Notes: generated by a model from the sequence alone, not told the origin. Shown: positions 54,178-63,982, counted from the stretch's first letter. The stretch: 64,000 nucleotides of DNA from Dyadobacter fermentans (GCF_019924045.1 NZ_JAHXBN010000018.1:186001-250000), one strand, 5' to 3'. Translations and numbers: made by a program.

Positions 54178-54873
54178 TCACTCCGGCTTCTTTACCGACA
54201 TCGTATCATACCGGGTAACGGTAAAAATATCGATGGCTTTTCTGTCCGGTTTAAATGAAGAGCGATAGTTCAGCAATGTGCCGGGTTTCCAGTCGGGAAT
54301 CTTGCTCTCCTGAACTTCCGGGCCGATCAACAGCGATTTGGTTTTTGAGTCGGTTGATATGTATTTAAGTTCTGTGTTGACGTTCACCGTATCGGGAGTA
54401 TTCCAGCTCACTTTCAGCATTTTGAGTGTCGAATCGTAAGATGCCTCGCTGATGGTGCGGTTCAACAAGCCGTTCTCGTAGTTGGCGCCAAATGTCCTCC
54501 CGTTGAAACGCAGCGGCACCGAGCGGTTACCCTTCGCATCCAGCGAATACATTTCAAAGTTGTACGAGCCTTCAGGCAGCGGGTTGATCATGATTTTCAC
54601 GGTGTCGCCGATCAGGTCGGTAGGCACGGCGGCCTCCATGGAGTCGGCCCTGTTATTCCAATACAACTTATAGGCGGTCACGCGCGGATCCGCGCTCAGG
54701 ACCCACAGCAGCTGCGTACGGTTTCTTCCCGATGCGATCAGCATGGTATCGCCGCGTCCCGGGTACACAATTTCCCCGCCTGCCTGGTATTTTTTGAAAT
54801 CGTCCCAATCGGTACACGACGCCAGGGCGCAGACAATCAGCAGCAGCACAGTGATTTTATATTTGATAACCAT
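54178..54873 (-). CDS. DUF4998-domain lipoprotein (231 aa)
   Basis: Lipoprotein signal MVIKYKITVLLLIVCALASC (Cys20), then a fibronectin-like region of the DUF4998 family (KYQAGGEIVYPGRGDTMLIA, RNRTQLLWVLSADPRVTAYK, NPLPEGSYNFEMYSLDAKGN). Proteins of this type occur next to SusC/SusD in glycan loci and are thought to be surface glycan-binding accessories; direct evidence for this one is lacking. It is the last gene of the third Sus locus (17 bp after the previous gene) and ends in a strong terminator. Confidence 0.85.
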   Translation of the reverse strand: MVIKYKITVLLLIVCALASCTDWDDFKKYQAGGEIVYPGRGDTMLIASGRNRTQLLWVLSADPRVTAYKLYWNNRADSMEAAVPTDLIGDTVKIMINPLPEGSYNFEMYSLDAKGNRSVPLRFNGRTFGANYENGLLNRTISEASYDSTLKMLKVSWNTPDTVNVNTELKYISTDSKTKSLLIGPEVQESKIPDWKPGTLLNYRSSFKPDRKAIDIFTVTRYDTMSVKKPE

Positions 54874-54890
54874 AAGATGTCAGTTTAGAA

Positions 54891-56081
54891 TTATTTGGTA
54901 TCACCCCAGAAAGTGATCTCGGTAAAATGGACAAACTTGGTATCGGACCAGTTCTGATGGATCTGCATCCGGATGTATCGCACCTTCGGGGCAGAAAGAG
55001 GGAATACAAACTCCTCCCCTGCCGACATGTAGGCAATATCCTCGCCGGTGTTCACGCCATAAGGACTCCCCGACGGCTTGATCGACTCGCAATCCATCAA
55101 TTTGGTCCAGCCATTGAAACTGCCATCCGGGTTGGGCGCCTTTTCGCTGCCCCACATGGTCCATTTACGCGGATTACCGTGTTTATAAAACCAGTCGCCC
55201 TGCCGCTGCCAAAGCCTGAAACGACTTAGCTTGGCCACGGTGCCGAGGTCGAACGTGAAATGGATCGGCATGTCGCGGTCAGAAAGCGGGATGGTATGGA
55301 AGCCGGGCTCGTTCGGCAGGTCGTCCCAAACGAAGGGTATGCGCCAGCCATAGCCGCTCTCTTCGTCGGTCGGCAATACATATTCCCGGAATTTGGTTTT
55401 ATCCAGTTTCTTTTCGAAAAACGGTTTCACTTCCTTAAAAACGGTGTCGGAATAATTGTTCCAGCGGTCGCGAACGTACACACCGAACTTCCTGCTGAGG
55501 GTATCGAACCCCCGGGCGGCAAATGAGCCGCCTTTCATTTGCGTGTACAACGTTTCGGTCGGAATGAAATCGCCATTATTGTCGGGAGTGATTACCACAA
55601 TAGCCAGCTTGGCCTCCGATGGATTGTTGAATGCGACATTCAATCCGCCAAAATCGACACCCAATTGCAGCGAGTTGAAAACGGTCTGAACGGGCGGCGC
55701 CTGCGGGGCGATCTTCACTATTACCGGCTCCGATTTGTTGTCGCTTTTGTCTACGGCATACAACTTTACTTCGTAGTCGCCGGCGGCAGAAAATCCCTCC
55801 ACGGTCAACTTATTGGTATAATGCGAGGCCTTTGCCTCGCTCACCTGTTTGGTCGTATTGTTAATGACGTATTCGGCGACGACATATTGCAGGTCTTCAT
55901 CGGCCGGGAGCGAATAAGAGATCGTCGCCCCACCCGCAAAATTGACTACCGAAGTGTTGGTCACTACGCCGGGCTTCGTCGCATCCGCACCCAGGGGCTT
56001 GCGGATCTCGTCCGTGTCGGCGCAGGAGCAAAGCCAAACCGACATCCATATAACAGAGAATAGTATCTTGATCTTTTTCAT
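54891..56081 (-). CDS. DUF4959/DUF5126/DUF5000-type surface lipoprotein (396 aa)
   Basis: The start is set at the ATG 56079-56081 (MKKIKILFSVIWMSVWLCSC, lipid Cys20); an ATG 12 bp upstream abuts the SusD stop. An N-terminal fibronectin-like DUF4959 region (ISYSLPADEDLQYVVAEYVI), a middle DUF5126-like part (VVITPDNNGDFIPTETL ... FGVYVRDRWNNYSDTVF) and a C-terminal discoidin-like DUF5000 domain (FTFDLGTVAKLSRFRLWQRQ ... VRYIRMQIHQNWSDTKFVHF). Such three-domain proteins are SusE-position accessories that bind glycan at the outer membrane; the ligand is unknown. Confidence 0.88.
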   Translation of the reverse strand: MKKIKILFSVIWMSVWLCSCADTDEIRKPLGADATKPGVVTNTSVVNFAGGATISYSLPADEDLQYVVAEYVINNTTKQVSEAKASHYTNKLTVEGFSAAGDYEVKLYAVDKSDNKSEPVIVKIAPQAPPVQTVFNSLQLGVDFGGLNVAFNNPSEAKLAIVVITPDNNGDFIPTETLYTQMKGGSFAARGFDTLSRKFGVYVRDRWNNYSDTVFKEVKPFFEKKLDKTKFREYVLPTDEESGYGWRIPFVWDDLPNEPGFHTIPLSDRDMPIHFTFDLGTVAKLSRFRLWQRQGDWFYKHGNPRKWTMWGSEKAPNPDGSFNGWTKLMDCESIKPSGSPYGVNTGEDIAYMSAGEEFVFPLSAPKVRYIRMQIHQNWSDTKFVHFTEITFWGDTK

Positions 56082-56093
56082 AGACAACAGCAT

Positions 56094-58010
56094 TTACCAG
56101 CCTGGGTTTTGAACAAGGTTCGGGTTAACAATCAGGGAGTTTTCGGAGATCGGCCAGAAATAATCTTTCAGGCTGAAACCGCTCATGTAAATCGGCTTCA
56201 CCCGGTAGTAGTTAACAGCCTCACGCTGGGCGATATCCCAGCCGTTCACCGACCTTTGCAGGTAGTTTTCGGCCACCCGCCATCTGCGGAGATCCCAAAA
56301 CCTCTTTCCCTCAAAAACCAGTTCAATGAGCCGCTCCCGCTGGATAATCTCCCGCAAACCGTCCTTGCTGCTGAATTTGGAAGGCTTATTGGAATACTTT
56401 GTCCACGACTCCGCCACTCCTTTCAACCCGGCCCTGGCCCGCACCTTGTCGATCCAGCCGTACACTTCCGCAGATGGTCCCTTCGATTCGTTCAATGCCT
56501 CCGCGTACAACAGGTACAGGTCAGCCAGGCGCATGATCGGGAACGGATAGCCTTCCACGTTATATTGCTGCGCCGGGTCGTTGATGGTATTGTTATAATT
56601 AGCGAGTTTTTTGGGCCAATAGCCGGTCACCGAATACAAGGAAGCGCCCTGTCTGCCGCCGGTTTGCCCTAGTTTGCCTTCCAGTACCCAGGTATGGTCG
56701 TCGTCGTTCTTTCCCTGGCCGAACCATATTCCGCCGTCGAAACCGAGGTCCGCATAAAAGCGCGGCTCGCGGTCGAAATTGAGCTGGACGGTCGTATAGC
56801 CTTCCTTAACATAGTAGCGTTCACTTTTCAACGCTTTCCGCAATGCGGTGAAGCGGGCGCCGTATGGGTAAGTTTTATCCTCTTCGATCGGCACGCCGTT
56901 GTTGCTGTAAAACATCTCGGCGATGTGCAGCGGCGGGGCCAGCATCGAACCAATGCTTTCGTTGGGTATTGTGCCGGTAAAAGGGCTTAGCCGTGCCTGT
57001 GACAGCGACTGAAAACCCCGGCTGCCGCCGCCCGTCGAATTGGATGCCCCCCAGATGAGCTCGACATTCCATTTGTCGGTTACGGCGGCGCGAATGGACA
57101 TCAGGCGCTGCGTCGAATCCGAAACCTTGGTCGTGACCGAGCGGGGCACGAATTCGTAAAGCCGGTGCCCGTTCGCTTCGCAGGCCGTAATCGCCTCGCG
57201 GCAGGCCTGGGCCGCCCGCTCCCATTTCTCGGGGCTCGCCGTGCTGCTGAACAGGGGCTCGTTATCCTTATTCCTGAAATTGGCGTAATTCTGGTTCCCG
57301 TTGTAAAGCGGGCTGGCTGCGGTGGTAAGAATCTCCGCTTTGATCGCCAGCGCGATGGGCTTCGTAATCCTTCCCAGCTCTGAAAATTCATTGGGCAGAA
57401 TAACCGGAAGATCCGCGGCCGCTTCGTCAATCAGGCTTACGGTGTAATTGAAAACCGAATCCACATGCTGCCTTTTGACCTTCACCTGCTCCGCCGAAGC
57501 CGAAATAGGCAGGTTGTTTTTGATGATCGGAATCGGCCCATACATCCTGACGAGGGTATAGTGGTAATAGGCTTTCAGAAATTTCACTTCCGCTACCCAT
57601 CTTTTCTTCTCAAAATCGGTGAGGTCACGGACCTTGTCGATGTTTTCCAAAAAGATATTGCATTCGCGGAGTGCCTGGAAATATTTACCATCCCAGTAGT
57701 TGGCGATCGGCGAAACGATGTTCTGCTCCCCCCGGGCGATCCGGTACAGACTCCCGTTGATATTCCCGAGCACAGGATACACCGTTGCAAACTCATCGCC
57801 GGTAAGAAAGGCGGGATCCGCGCCCTCGTTGCCGAACTGCGGAAGGTTATTATAGCAGGTAAAAAGGTATTTTTCCGCATCTGCGCGCATTTTGAATGCA
57901 TTGTCGATGGTCGCCACGTTGTCCGGCACAATGTCGAGATACTTCCGGCAACCCGCGGTCGTCAAAACGAGCAGGGCGGTAAGGCAAAAACTGGTGTACA
58001 GTAATTTCAT
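56094..58010 (-). CDS. SusD/RagB-family outer-membrane lipoprotein (638 aa)
   Basis: Lipobox TAGC (Cys21) after MKLLYTSFCLTALLVLT, then KYLDIVPDNVATIDNAF, the helical core (WVAEVKFLKAYYHYTLVRMY, IALAIKAEILTTAASPLYNG) and the C-terminal RagB part (LADLYLLYAEALNES ... LIELVFEGKRFWDLRRWRVA, ending NPNLVQNPGW). It is a large member of the family. It lies 10 bp after the SusC gene; together they form the import pair of the third Sus locus. Confidence 0.94.
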   Translation of the reverse strand: MKLLYTSFCLTALLVLTTAGCRKYLDIVPDNVATIDNAFKMRADAEKYLFTCYNNLPQFGNEGADPAFLTGDEFATVYPVLGNINGSLYRIARGEQNIVSPIANYWDGKYFQALRECNIFLENIDKVRDLTDFEKKRWVAEVKFLKAYYHYTLVRMYGPIPIIKNNLPISASAEQVKVKRQHVDSVFNYTVSLIDEAAADLPVILPNEFSELGRITKPIALAIKAEILTTAASPLYNGNQNYANFRNKDNEPLFSSTASPEKWERAAQACREAITACEANGHRLYEFVPRSVTTKVSDSTQRLMSIRAAVTDKWNVELIWGASNSTGGGSRGFQSLSQARLSPFTGTIPNESIGSMLAPPLHIAEMFYSNNGVPIEEDKTYPYGARFTALRKALKSERYYVKEGYTTVQLNFDREPRFYADLGFDGGIWFGQGKNDDDHTWVLEGKLGQTGGRQGASLYSVTGYWPKKLANYNNTINDPAQQYNVEGYPFPIMRLADLYLLYAEALNESKGPSAEVYGWIDKVRARAGLKGVAESWTKYSNKPSKFSSKDGLREIIQRERLIELVFEGKRFWDLRRWRVAENYLQRSVNGWDIAQREAVNYYRVKPIYMSGFSLKDYFWPISENSLIVNPNLVQNPGW

Positions 58011-58020
58011 AGTATGAAGC

Positions 58021-61000
58021 TTAGAAATTCATATTCAAACCGATGTTGAAGACTTTCTGGACCGGGTAACCCAGGCCGTTCCCTCCCATTTCAGGGTCCC
58101 ACAACTTAAATTTGCTGAATGTCAACAAATTCGTCCCATTGAAATAGATCCTGAAATTGGTCACTTTCAGATTTTCCAGTACGCGCCCCTTCACTGTATA
58201 GCCGGCTTCCAGGGTCTTCAGACGGATAAATGAGCCGTCGCGCATAAACCAGGTGCTTCGTTGGGAGTTGTTCTGGTTTTCGACCGTCGACATTCTCGGC
58301 CATACGGCGTAGATATTACGGTTCTCTTCCGACCAGTGGCTGTCTGCAAATGCTTTCAGCAATGCATTCTCACCGATCAGGTTGGCCGGGAAAAGATCGT
58401 TGCCTCCGTTGTTGTCTTTATTATAGTCGATAAAAGGAGCGGATGCGACGGGATTGATAAAAAACGATTCGCGTCCCAGGCCTTGGAAAAATACAGAGAG
58501 ATCGAACTGCCCGCTTCCGGCCGACAAGCCAAACCCGTAGGTAATCTCGGGCGTTTCGGGATGACCGATCGCCACAAAATCCGCATTCGTAATCTGCCCG
58601 TCCCGGTTAATGTCCCGGTACTTAATATCCCCGGCGCCATACACACCAAAGTTCTGGCGGGGCGAATTCTTCACATCATTATCATCGATAAAAAGTCGCT
58701 CGGCGATCAGGCCGCGGGGTTGGCTGATCGACTGCCCTACCCTGGATAAATAGCGGTCTTTGTAATCCGGCTCTTCAAAGATGGAGTAGACAGAACGGGC
58801 CATCGTGAGGTTACCTCTTGCTACCAGCCAGGCGCCGTTTTTGAAGTTCTGGTTGAAATCTACTGCCAAATCGAAACCCTTCGATTTCGCTTCGCCCACG
58901 TTGGCCGACGGCGTAACCGCCAACCCCATTGTGCTCGGGATCGAAGCCCGCTCCATCAGGATGTTGGAACGCCGCTGCTTGTAAATTTCCGCGATCACAT
59001 TCAGCTTTTGCAGAATCGAAAATTCCAGTCCGAGGTTTGTCTGATAGGACGTTTCCCAGGTGATGTCCTTATTCTCATACCGGCTGATGGACACGCCATT
59101 CCGGGTATAATTGGAATTGAAACCGAAAGACGAGCCTCTCTGAGAGTTGTTCAGGTTAACTTCGGAGAGAAAGAAGAAGCGCTGGTCGGGCCTTCCGATG
59201 GCGTCGTTCCCCACGAGGCCGTAGGAACTGCGTATTTTCAGCTTGTTCACAATGCGCTCCATGGGTTTCCAGAAACCTTCGTTGGAAATCACCCACGCTC
59301 CGCCGATGGTGGGAAAAAAACCGAATTGCTTGCTCTTGTGAAACCGCTCCGATCCATTATAACCAAAGTTGAACTCGGCAAAATACCGGTTATCGAACGA
59401 GTAGGACAACCGCCCCGAAATCCCGGTGTTCCTGCTGGGAAGCGACTGCTGCAACGATTGCGCCTGCCCTGCACTCGAATTGTCTTTCAGGATCTGCTGC
59501 ATGGTGGTTACCACCGTAGCATTCAGTGAATGCACTTCTTTGAAAACCCGTGAGTAATCCAATGTCCCCTGCAAATACAGGAAGCTTTCCAGGTTTTTGG
59601 CCCCGGGGTTGTAATTGAGATACTCGGTGGCCGGCTCGTTGAAAAACTCATTGCTCGCTTGCTGATTCAGCCAGTTGAGCGTGTAAGTATCACTTTGCTT
59701 GTCGTACGACCCGGCGTGGTAAAAATAGGGGTTATAGGCCCTTGTGACATCGAAATACGACGACCGGTTAATATTCGCCATACCCCGCACGCTTAGCCCT
59801 TTGGTGACGAAATCGAGCTTCTGGGCCAACTCCAACTGCGTGAGCATTTTGGATCTCGAATACTGCTTGTATCCTTTCACCATGTCGGCATAGGGATTGA
59901 GGTATTGTCCCTGATCAAAATTCCCGAAGAGAATATGGTCCGTGGCCTCGTTCGCCTTATCGGGCGCGTAGTAGGCCGGGTACGACGTCGGGCTCGTTTT
60001 CAGCGCTTTCTGGTAAATGCCGGAGCCGCCGTCGATCGGGCCGTTATAGTCATCAAAATTCCCGTACAACCTCACGATCAGCTGCGTTTGCGGACTGAGA
60101 TTGATATTGACGTTCGAACGGACCGAGTAGGTGTTCAGCTTCACGTTGTTGTTGAAGTTGTTCATTTTGTCCACTTTCAGCATACCATTGTCATTGCTGA
60201 ACGACGTGGCCACATAGTACTGCGCGACCTCCCCCCCGCCGGACACGCTCAGGTTCGCTCGGCGGTTTTGTGTGTATTTTTTGAAAAGCACATCACGCCA
60301 GTCGGTCGAGGGATAGATGTAGGGATTGTTGCCCTTGCCCGTATTCTCGATCTGATTTTGCGGATATTTGATGGCCGCGAGCGGGTCGCGCGTCAGCTGC
60401 GCCTCGTTATATAGTTTCATGTACGTGATCGGATCGGCCAGTTCCACGTTCTGGGTCGGCATCGATACCGAGTTTTCCACGCGAAAGTTGATCTTCGCTT
60501 TACCTGCTTTCCCCTGCTTGGTCGTCACGTACACGACCCCGTTCGCGCCACGCGCGCCGTACAAGGCCGTAGCGCTCGCGTCTTTCAGGATCGAGAAGCT
60601 CTCAATGTCGTCGGGTTGCAGCCTCGCCAGGTCGGTTACCGTAAGCTCCACGTTATCGACCAGTATCAGCGGCGAGTTGTTGTACCCGAACGTGGTGATT
60701 CCCCGGATAAAAAAAGTAGCATTATCCACCCCCGGTTCGCCGCTGCGCTGGTATCCGATCACCCCCGAGAGCCGTCCGGCGATGGCGGTCGTGAGATTGC
60801 TCGCAGGGATTTTCAGTTCGCCGGGGCGAATCGTCGTGACGGCCCCTACCACCGCTTCCTTGCGCTGTTTCTGCCCGTAAGCAGTCACAACCACCTCTTC
60901 CAGCGCCTTGTTATCGACTTTGAGCACTATATTCATGATCGACTGCGTCCCTACCTGCCGCTCCTCGGACACATAGCCCACGAAGGAGAAGATCAGAACC

Positions 61001-61578
61001 GCGTCGTTGTCCGGTATGGCAAGCCGGTAGGTACCGTCCGCTTCGGAAGTCGTCCCTTTTTGTGTTCCCTTCAATACCACGCTCACCCCCGGCAGCCCTT
61101 CGCCTTTTTCGTCGGTGATTTTACCGGCGATCTGCTTCTCCATGAGCGGTTCCATTTCGGTACCGGGCAATGCGCCGGTTGGCCCCTTTCCCTCCTCGGG
61201 TGTTTTGGAAAGGATAATCTGATTGCTCTTCACGACCTGGTAGCTGATGTTCCTGGGTGAAAGCACACGTTTCAGAAGGTCTTCGAGCAGTTCGTTCCTG
61301 GCTTCGAGGCTGATTTTCTCCTCGGAAGCTACCACCTGCTTTTGATAGGAAAAGGAAAGGTCGCCCTGCTCTTCGATATTTTTCAGGACCGTTTTGAGTG
61401 AAGCATTCTTAACGCTTATTGATATACGTTGTTTAAGTAGTTCCTGTGAATATGTCGGGGAGGCGTAACTTAGCCCGGTTGCCAACACGGCTATTAAAAG
61501 TTGTTTCACTGTCATACACAGGAGCTGAAAAACCTTTTTTTCATTCGTAAAAATGCCCATACCTGTTTTGATTTTCAT
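58021..61578 (-). CDS. SusC-family TonB-dependent transducer with STN domain (1185 aa)
   Basis: The start is set at the ATG 61576-61578 (MKIKTGMGIFTNEKKVFQLL), the usual N-terminal extension before the signal helix (QLLIAVLATGLSYASPTYS). STN domain (NASLKTVLKNIEEQGDLSFS), CarboxypepD_reg-like domain (IAGKITDEKGEGLPGVSVVL), plug (LEEVVVTAYGQKQRKEAVVG ... PLILVDNVELTV ... GARGANGVVYVTTKQG) and a barrel ending FNIGLNMNF. Its STN domain can signal to the FecR protein encoded upstream. It is nearly the same length as the other STN-SusC in the window (1186), but the plug and barrel differ clearly. Confidence 0.94.
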   Translation of the reverse strand: MKIKTGMGIFTNEKKVFQLLCMTVKQLLIAVLATGLSYASPTYSQELLKQRISISVKNASLKTVLKNIEEQGDLSFSYQKQVVASEEKISLEARNELLEDLLKRVLSPRNISYQVVKSNQIILSKTPEEGKGPTGALPGTEMEPLMEKQIAGKITDEKGEGLPGVSVVLKGTQKGTTSEADGTYRLAIPDNDAVLIFSFVGYVSEERQVGTQSIMNIVLKVDNKALEEVVVTAYGQKQRKEAVVGAVTTIRPGELKIPASNLTTAIAGRLSGVIGYQRSGEPGVDNATFFIRGITTFGYNNSPLILVDNVELTVTDLARLQPDDIESFSILKDASATALYGARGANGVVYVTTKQGKAGKAKINFRVENSVSMPTQNVELADPITYMKLYNEAQLTRDPLAAIKYPQNQIENTGKGNNPYIYPSTDWRDVLFKKYTQNRRANLSVSGGGEVAQYYVATSFSNDNGMLKVDKMNNFNNNVKLNTYSVRSNVNINLSPQTQLIVRLYGNFDDYNGPIDGGSGIYQKALKTSPTSYPAYYAPDKANEATDHILFGNFDQGQYLNPYADMVKGYKQYSRSKMLTQLELAQKLDFVTKGLSVRGMANINRSSYFDVTRAYNPYFYHAGSYDKQSDTYTLNWLNQQASNEFFNEPATEYLNYNPGAKNLESFLYLQGTLDYSRVFKEVHSLNATVVTTMQQILKDNSSAGQAQSLQQSLPSRNTGISGRLSYSFDNRYFAEFNFGYNGSERFHKSKQFGFFPTIGGAWVISNEGFWKPMERIVNKLKIRSSYGLVGNDAIGRPDQRFFFLSEVNLNNSQRGSSFGFNSNYTRNGVSISRYENKDITWETSYQTNLGLEFSILQKLNVIAEIYKQRRSNILMERASIPSTMGLAVTPSANVGEAKSKGFDLAVDFNQNFKNGAWLVARGNLTMARSVYSIFEEPDYKDRYLSRVGQSISQPRGLIAERLFIDDNDVKNSPRQNFGVYGAGDIKYRDINRDGQITNADFVAIGHPETPEITYGFGLSAGSGQFDLSVFFQGLGRESFFINPVASAPFIDYNKDNNGGNDLFPANLIGENALLKAFADSHWSEENRNIYAVWPRMSTVENQNNSQRSTWFMRDGSFIRLKTLEAGYTVKGRVLENLKVTNFRIYFNGTNLLTFSKFKLWDPEMGGNGLGYPVQKVFNIGLNMNF

Positions 61579-61686
61579 TGGTTGAATAAACATCCGGATC
61601 TTCCGGGGGGCGTCCGTTCCGGTGCCGGTCGCGCATTCTCTTTCAGGTAGCATGTTTGTTTTCCATCATGTAGATTAAGTTAGGTG

Positions 61687-61707
61687 GTGATCACAATGAC
61701 GTCATTG
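61687..61707. promoter_or_regulatory. Nested palindromes in the FecR-SusC spacer
   Basis: GTGATCAC (61687-61694) is followed by the perfect 14-bp palindrome CAATGACGTCATTG (61694-61707), sharing one C. They lie about 110 bp before the SusC ATG, inside the 353-bp gap 61579-61931. No TAnnTTTG box is seen in that gap, in line with a promoter read by the linked ECF sigma factor. Otherwise the gap shows no gene. Confidence 0.45.
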
Positions 61708-61931
61708 CGAAAAAAAGACATAGGTATCCCGCGCCGGATCGCCGGCATAGGCAGTGAAACATGGTTTGCAAAAATGGCCGGCGCGGGAAAACATCCGGCC
61801 GCTCTATTTATACAGGTACAGGACTCAGCGAAAACTAACCTCCCCTATTAAATTATTTTTCGATTTTTTATCAATAATCCCTTAAAAGCCTTCCCTCAGC
61901 CAATTGCACATTCAATCAGCGCATTATTTCA

Positions 61932-63017
61932 TCAGAAACAACCCTTGGAATCGATCACGATCTGGGCGTCTATTTCCTTGTAACTACCGCCTATCGTGCG
62001 GCAGATCACATCCAGGTTGTCATACATCGATTCATTCCGCACAGTGGTAGAGATAATGCATTTGGACAGCAGCTCATGGTCACAGAGGATCTGAACGCCG
62101 TAAATCTTCTCAATCTCGGCAAATACTTCGGTAACGGGCACCTCGTCGAACCGGAACTTTTTCGTATCGGTGATCGGTGCGATGGGTAAAGGCTCCGGCA
62201 CCAGGTTTTTCACCAGTGTCTCACTGTCGCGGTTGAATGTCCCCTTCTGGTTGGGCAGCAACAGCAATCCGGTTGTCTCCGGGTCGTCCATTTGTATCCG
62301 GCTTTGCTTGTACACCGAAACCCGCCCCGTCCTGACGTGCACCGTCACGTCCTGGCTGTTTTCAAATGCCCTGATCTCGAAACTCGTCCCGAGCACCTTC
62401 GTCACCGTTTCATTGGCGTAAACCAGGAATGGCCGGGCAGGGTCTTTGGTGACGTTAAAAAATGCCTCGCCGCTCAGGAATACCTCACGCTTATGCTTTT
62501 GAAAATGGGCCGGATAGCTCAGCCTGCTGTTTTTACCCAGGGTAATGATCGTTCCGTCTTCCAGCCGGACTTCCATAGGTGCCCCGCCCTGGTTCTCCTT
62601 TTCAAGCAGTTGGTTCTCGACCTTCGCGTGGGTGAGCAGCTCTTTATAAGTAACCCGTTTGGGGGCGGAATGCATGGCCTGGAAAACGGCAAATGCCGCC
62701 ATCACCGCCACACTGGCAGCAGCAAGGAGCGTAATAAACAGTTTCCGGGCAGGCTTCGGGCTAGCGACTTCCTCCCGCTGCCCCGCCGATGACTCTATCC
62801 TTTGCCAGAGTTTCTGCTCATCAATAGCCGGAATCGACTCCTGCTCGGCCTGGTGCAGTTCCAGCACTATTTTCGAGGCTTTCTCCACCACGTCGCGCTT
62901 GTCCGGATTCGACCGGATAAATTCTTCCCACCACAATGCGTCCTTGTTTTGCAGCACCCAGCTGATGAAGGAGTCATTCCCCAAAAGATTCTCAATATTT
63001 AAACTTTCATCATTCAT
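61932..63017 (-). CDS. FecR-family anti-sigma factor (361 aa)
   Basis: The start is set at the ATG 63015-63017 (MNDESLNIENLLGNDSFISW); the frame extends 9 codons further without merit. N-terminal sigma-binding part, membrane helix (about 92-113, LFITLLAAASVAVMAAFAVFQ), FecR domain (MEVRLEDGTIITLGKNSRLS ... VFLSGEAFFNVTKDPARPFL ... VTKVLGTSFEIRAF) and C-terminal DUF4974 domain (VTEVFAEIEKIYGVQILCDH ... LDVICRTIGGSYKEI). It restrains the ECF sigma encoded just upstream (88 bp) and should be released by the STN domain of the linked SusC. Confidence 0.93.
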   Translation of the reverse strand: MNDESLNIENLLGNDSFISWVLQNKDALWWEEFIRSNPDKRDVVEKASKIVLELHQAEQESIPAIDEQKLWQRIESSAGQREEVASPKPARKLFITLLAAASVAVMAAFAVFQAMHSAPKRVTYKELLTHAKVENQLLEKENQGGAPMEVRLEDGTIITLGKNSRLSYPAHFQKHKREVFLSGEAFFNVTKDPARPFLVYANETVTKVLGTSFEIRAFENSQDVTVHVRTGRVSVYKQSRIQMDDPETTGLLLLPNQKGTFNRDSETLVKNLVPEPLPIAPITDTKKFRFDEVPVTEVFAEIEKIYGVQILCDHELLSKCIISTTVRNESMYDNLDVICRTIGGSYKEIDAQIVIDSKGCF

Positions 63018-63105
63018 GGTCAGGGATAAATGGTAGGCGCACAACTAACAGGTACAACAATGGCGGAAAACTAACCTATGCCCGGGCATTTTTCTCAAAT
63101 TCATT

Positions 63106-63732
63106 TTACGGAAGCCATCCGGGCAGCCCGCCAAACGGTACCAGCAGCGACAGGATCGTCAGTTTGCTGAGCTTCGTACGCAGCACCGCATAGGATTTAT
63201 AAAGCAGATTGCTCACGCCCTGTTTGGATAATCCCATGAGCTCAGAAATTTCATCCAGGCTCATTCCGTGGTAAAAACGCAGGTTAATCACCTCCTTTTG
63301 CCGGTCGGAAAGGCTTTCGACCGCGTTGCGCACACGTTGGGTACGCGCATGGAGCTCCTCGGAATCAATATGCTGCTGCTCGGTGGAAAGTGAGACCAGG
63401 TAATCCAGGAAGCCGTCGATATCCTCCGCCTGCTCAAAAACATCGTTTCTGCCATTGCGCAAAAGCCGGTTACGGAGCGCCCTGAACAGGTAAAATCTGA
63501 CATTCTCCGCTTCGGTCAGGTGCTCTCGCCGCCTCCAAAGATCAATGAAAAGATCGTGGATGGCATCTTCCAGAAGCTGCCTGTCGGCCGTCAGCCGGTG
63601 ACCATAGCTTGTGAGGCTTTTCACATGACGCTGATACAGCGCCTGGAAAGCCTGAACGTCCCCTTGCTTGAAACGATGCCAGATAGACAGCTCACTGCTC
63701 GTATCTGATTCAACTCTGGTAAAAATAGACAT
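63106..63732 (-). CDS. ECF RNA polymerase sigma-70 factor (208 aa)
   Basis: Sigma region 2 (AFQALYQRHVKSLTSYGHRL, LEDAIHDLFIDLWRRREHL) and region 4 (SLSDRQKEVINLRFYHGMSL, DEISELMGLSKQGVSNLLY). It is first in the minus-strand third Sus locus and should drive SusC/SusD expression when freed from FecR. The C-terminal tail (TILSLLVPFGGLPGWLP) is hydrophobic, which is unusual for an ECF factor and could indicate membrane contact. No canonical promoter was found in the 268-bp spacer to the right edge. Confidence 0.93.
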   Translation of the reverse strand: MSIFTRVESDTSSELSIWHRFKQGDVQAFQALYQRHVKSLTSYGHRLTADRQLLEDAIHDLFIDLWRRREHLTEAENVRFYLFRALRNRLLRNGRNDVFEQAEDIDGFLDYLVSLSTEQQHIDSEELHARTQRVRNAVESLSDRQKEVINLRFYHGMSLDEISELMGLSKQGVSNLLYKSYAVLRTKLSKLTILSLLVPFGGLPGWLP

Positions 63733-63956
63733 CCCGGTTGGCCTCCGTTGAGTAAGTGATTGTGATGTTTTTTGACAAAGAAAAGAAAATTCCTAAAAAA
63801 CCATCTTCGTTTAATTGCAAAAAAAATAAATAATATACAAAATCCTTTCAAACACTAATACCTGCTCGCTCCCGACGGCGGGGCAATTCTACCGGAAAAA
63901 CGGGCGATTGTCCCATAACGATTACCTTTATACGCGACTACGAAATAGCATTATAC

Positions 63957-63982
63957 CCGGTGGGACATGACTGCCCCACCGG
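63957..63982. terminator. Hairpin near the right edge
   Basis: CCGGTGGG (63957-63964) pairs exactly with CCCACCGG (63975-63982), 10-nt loop. It may end a gene lying beyond the window. The stretch 63733-64000 otherwise shows no ORF that I can support. Confidence 0.4.
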
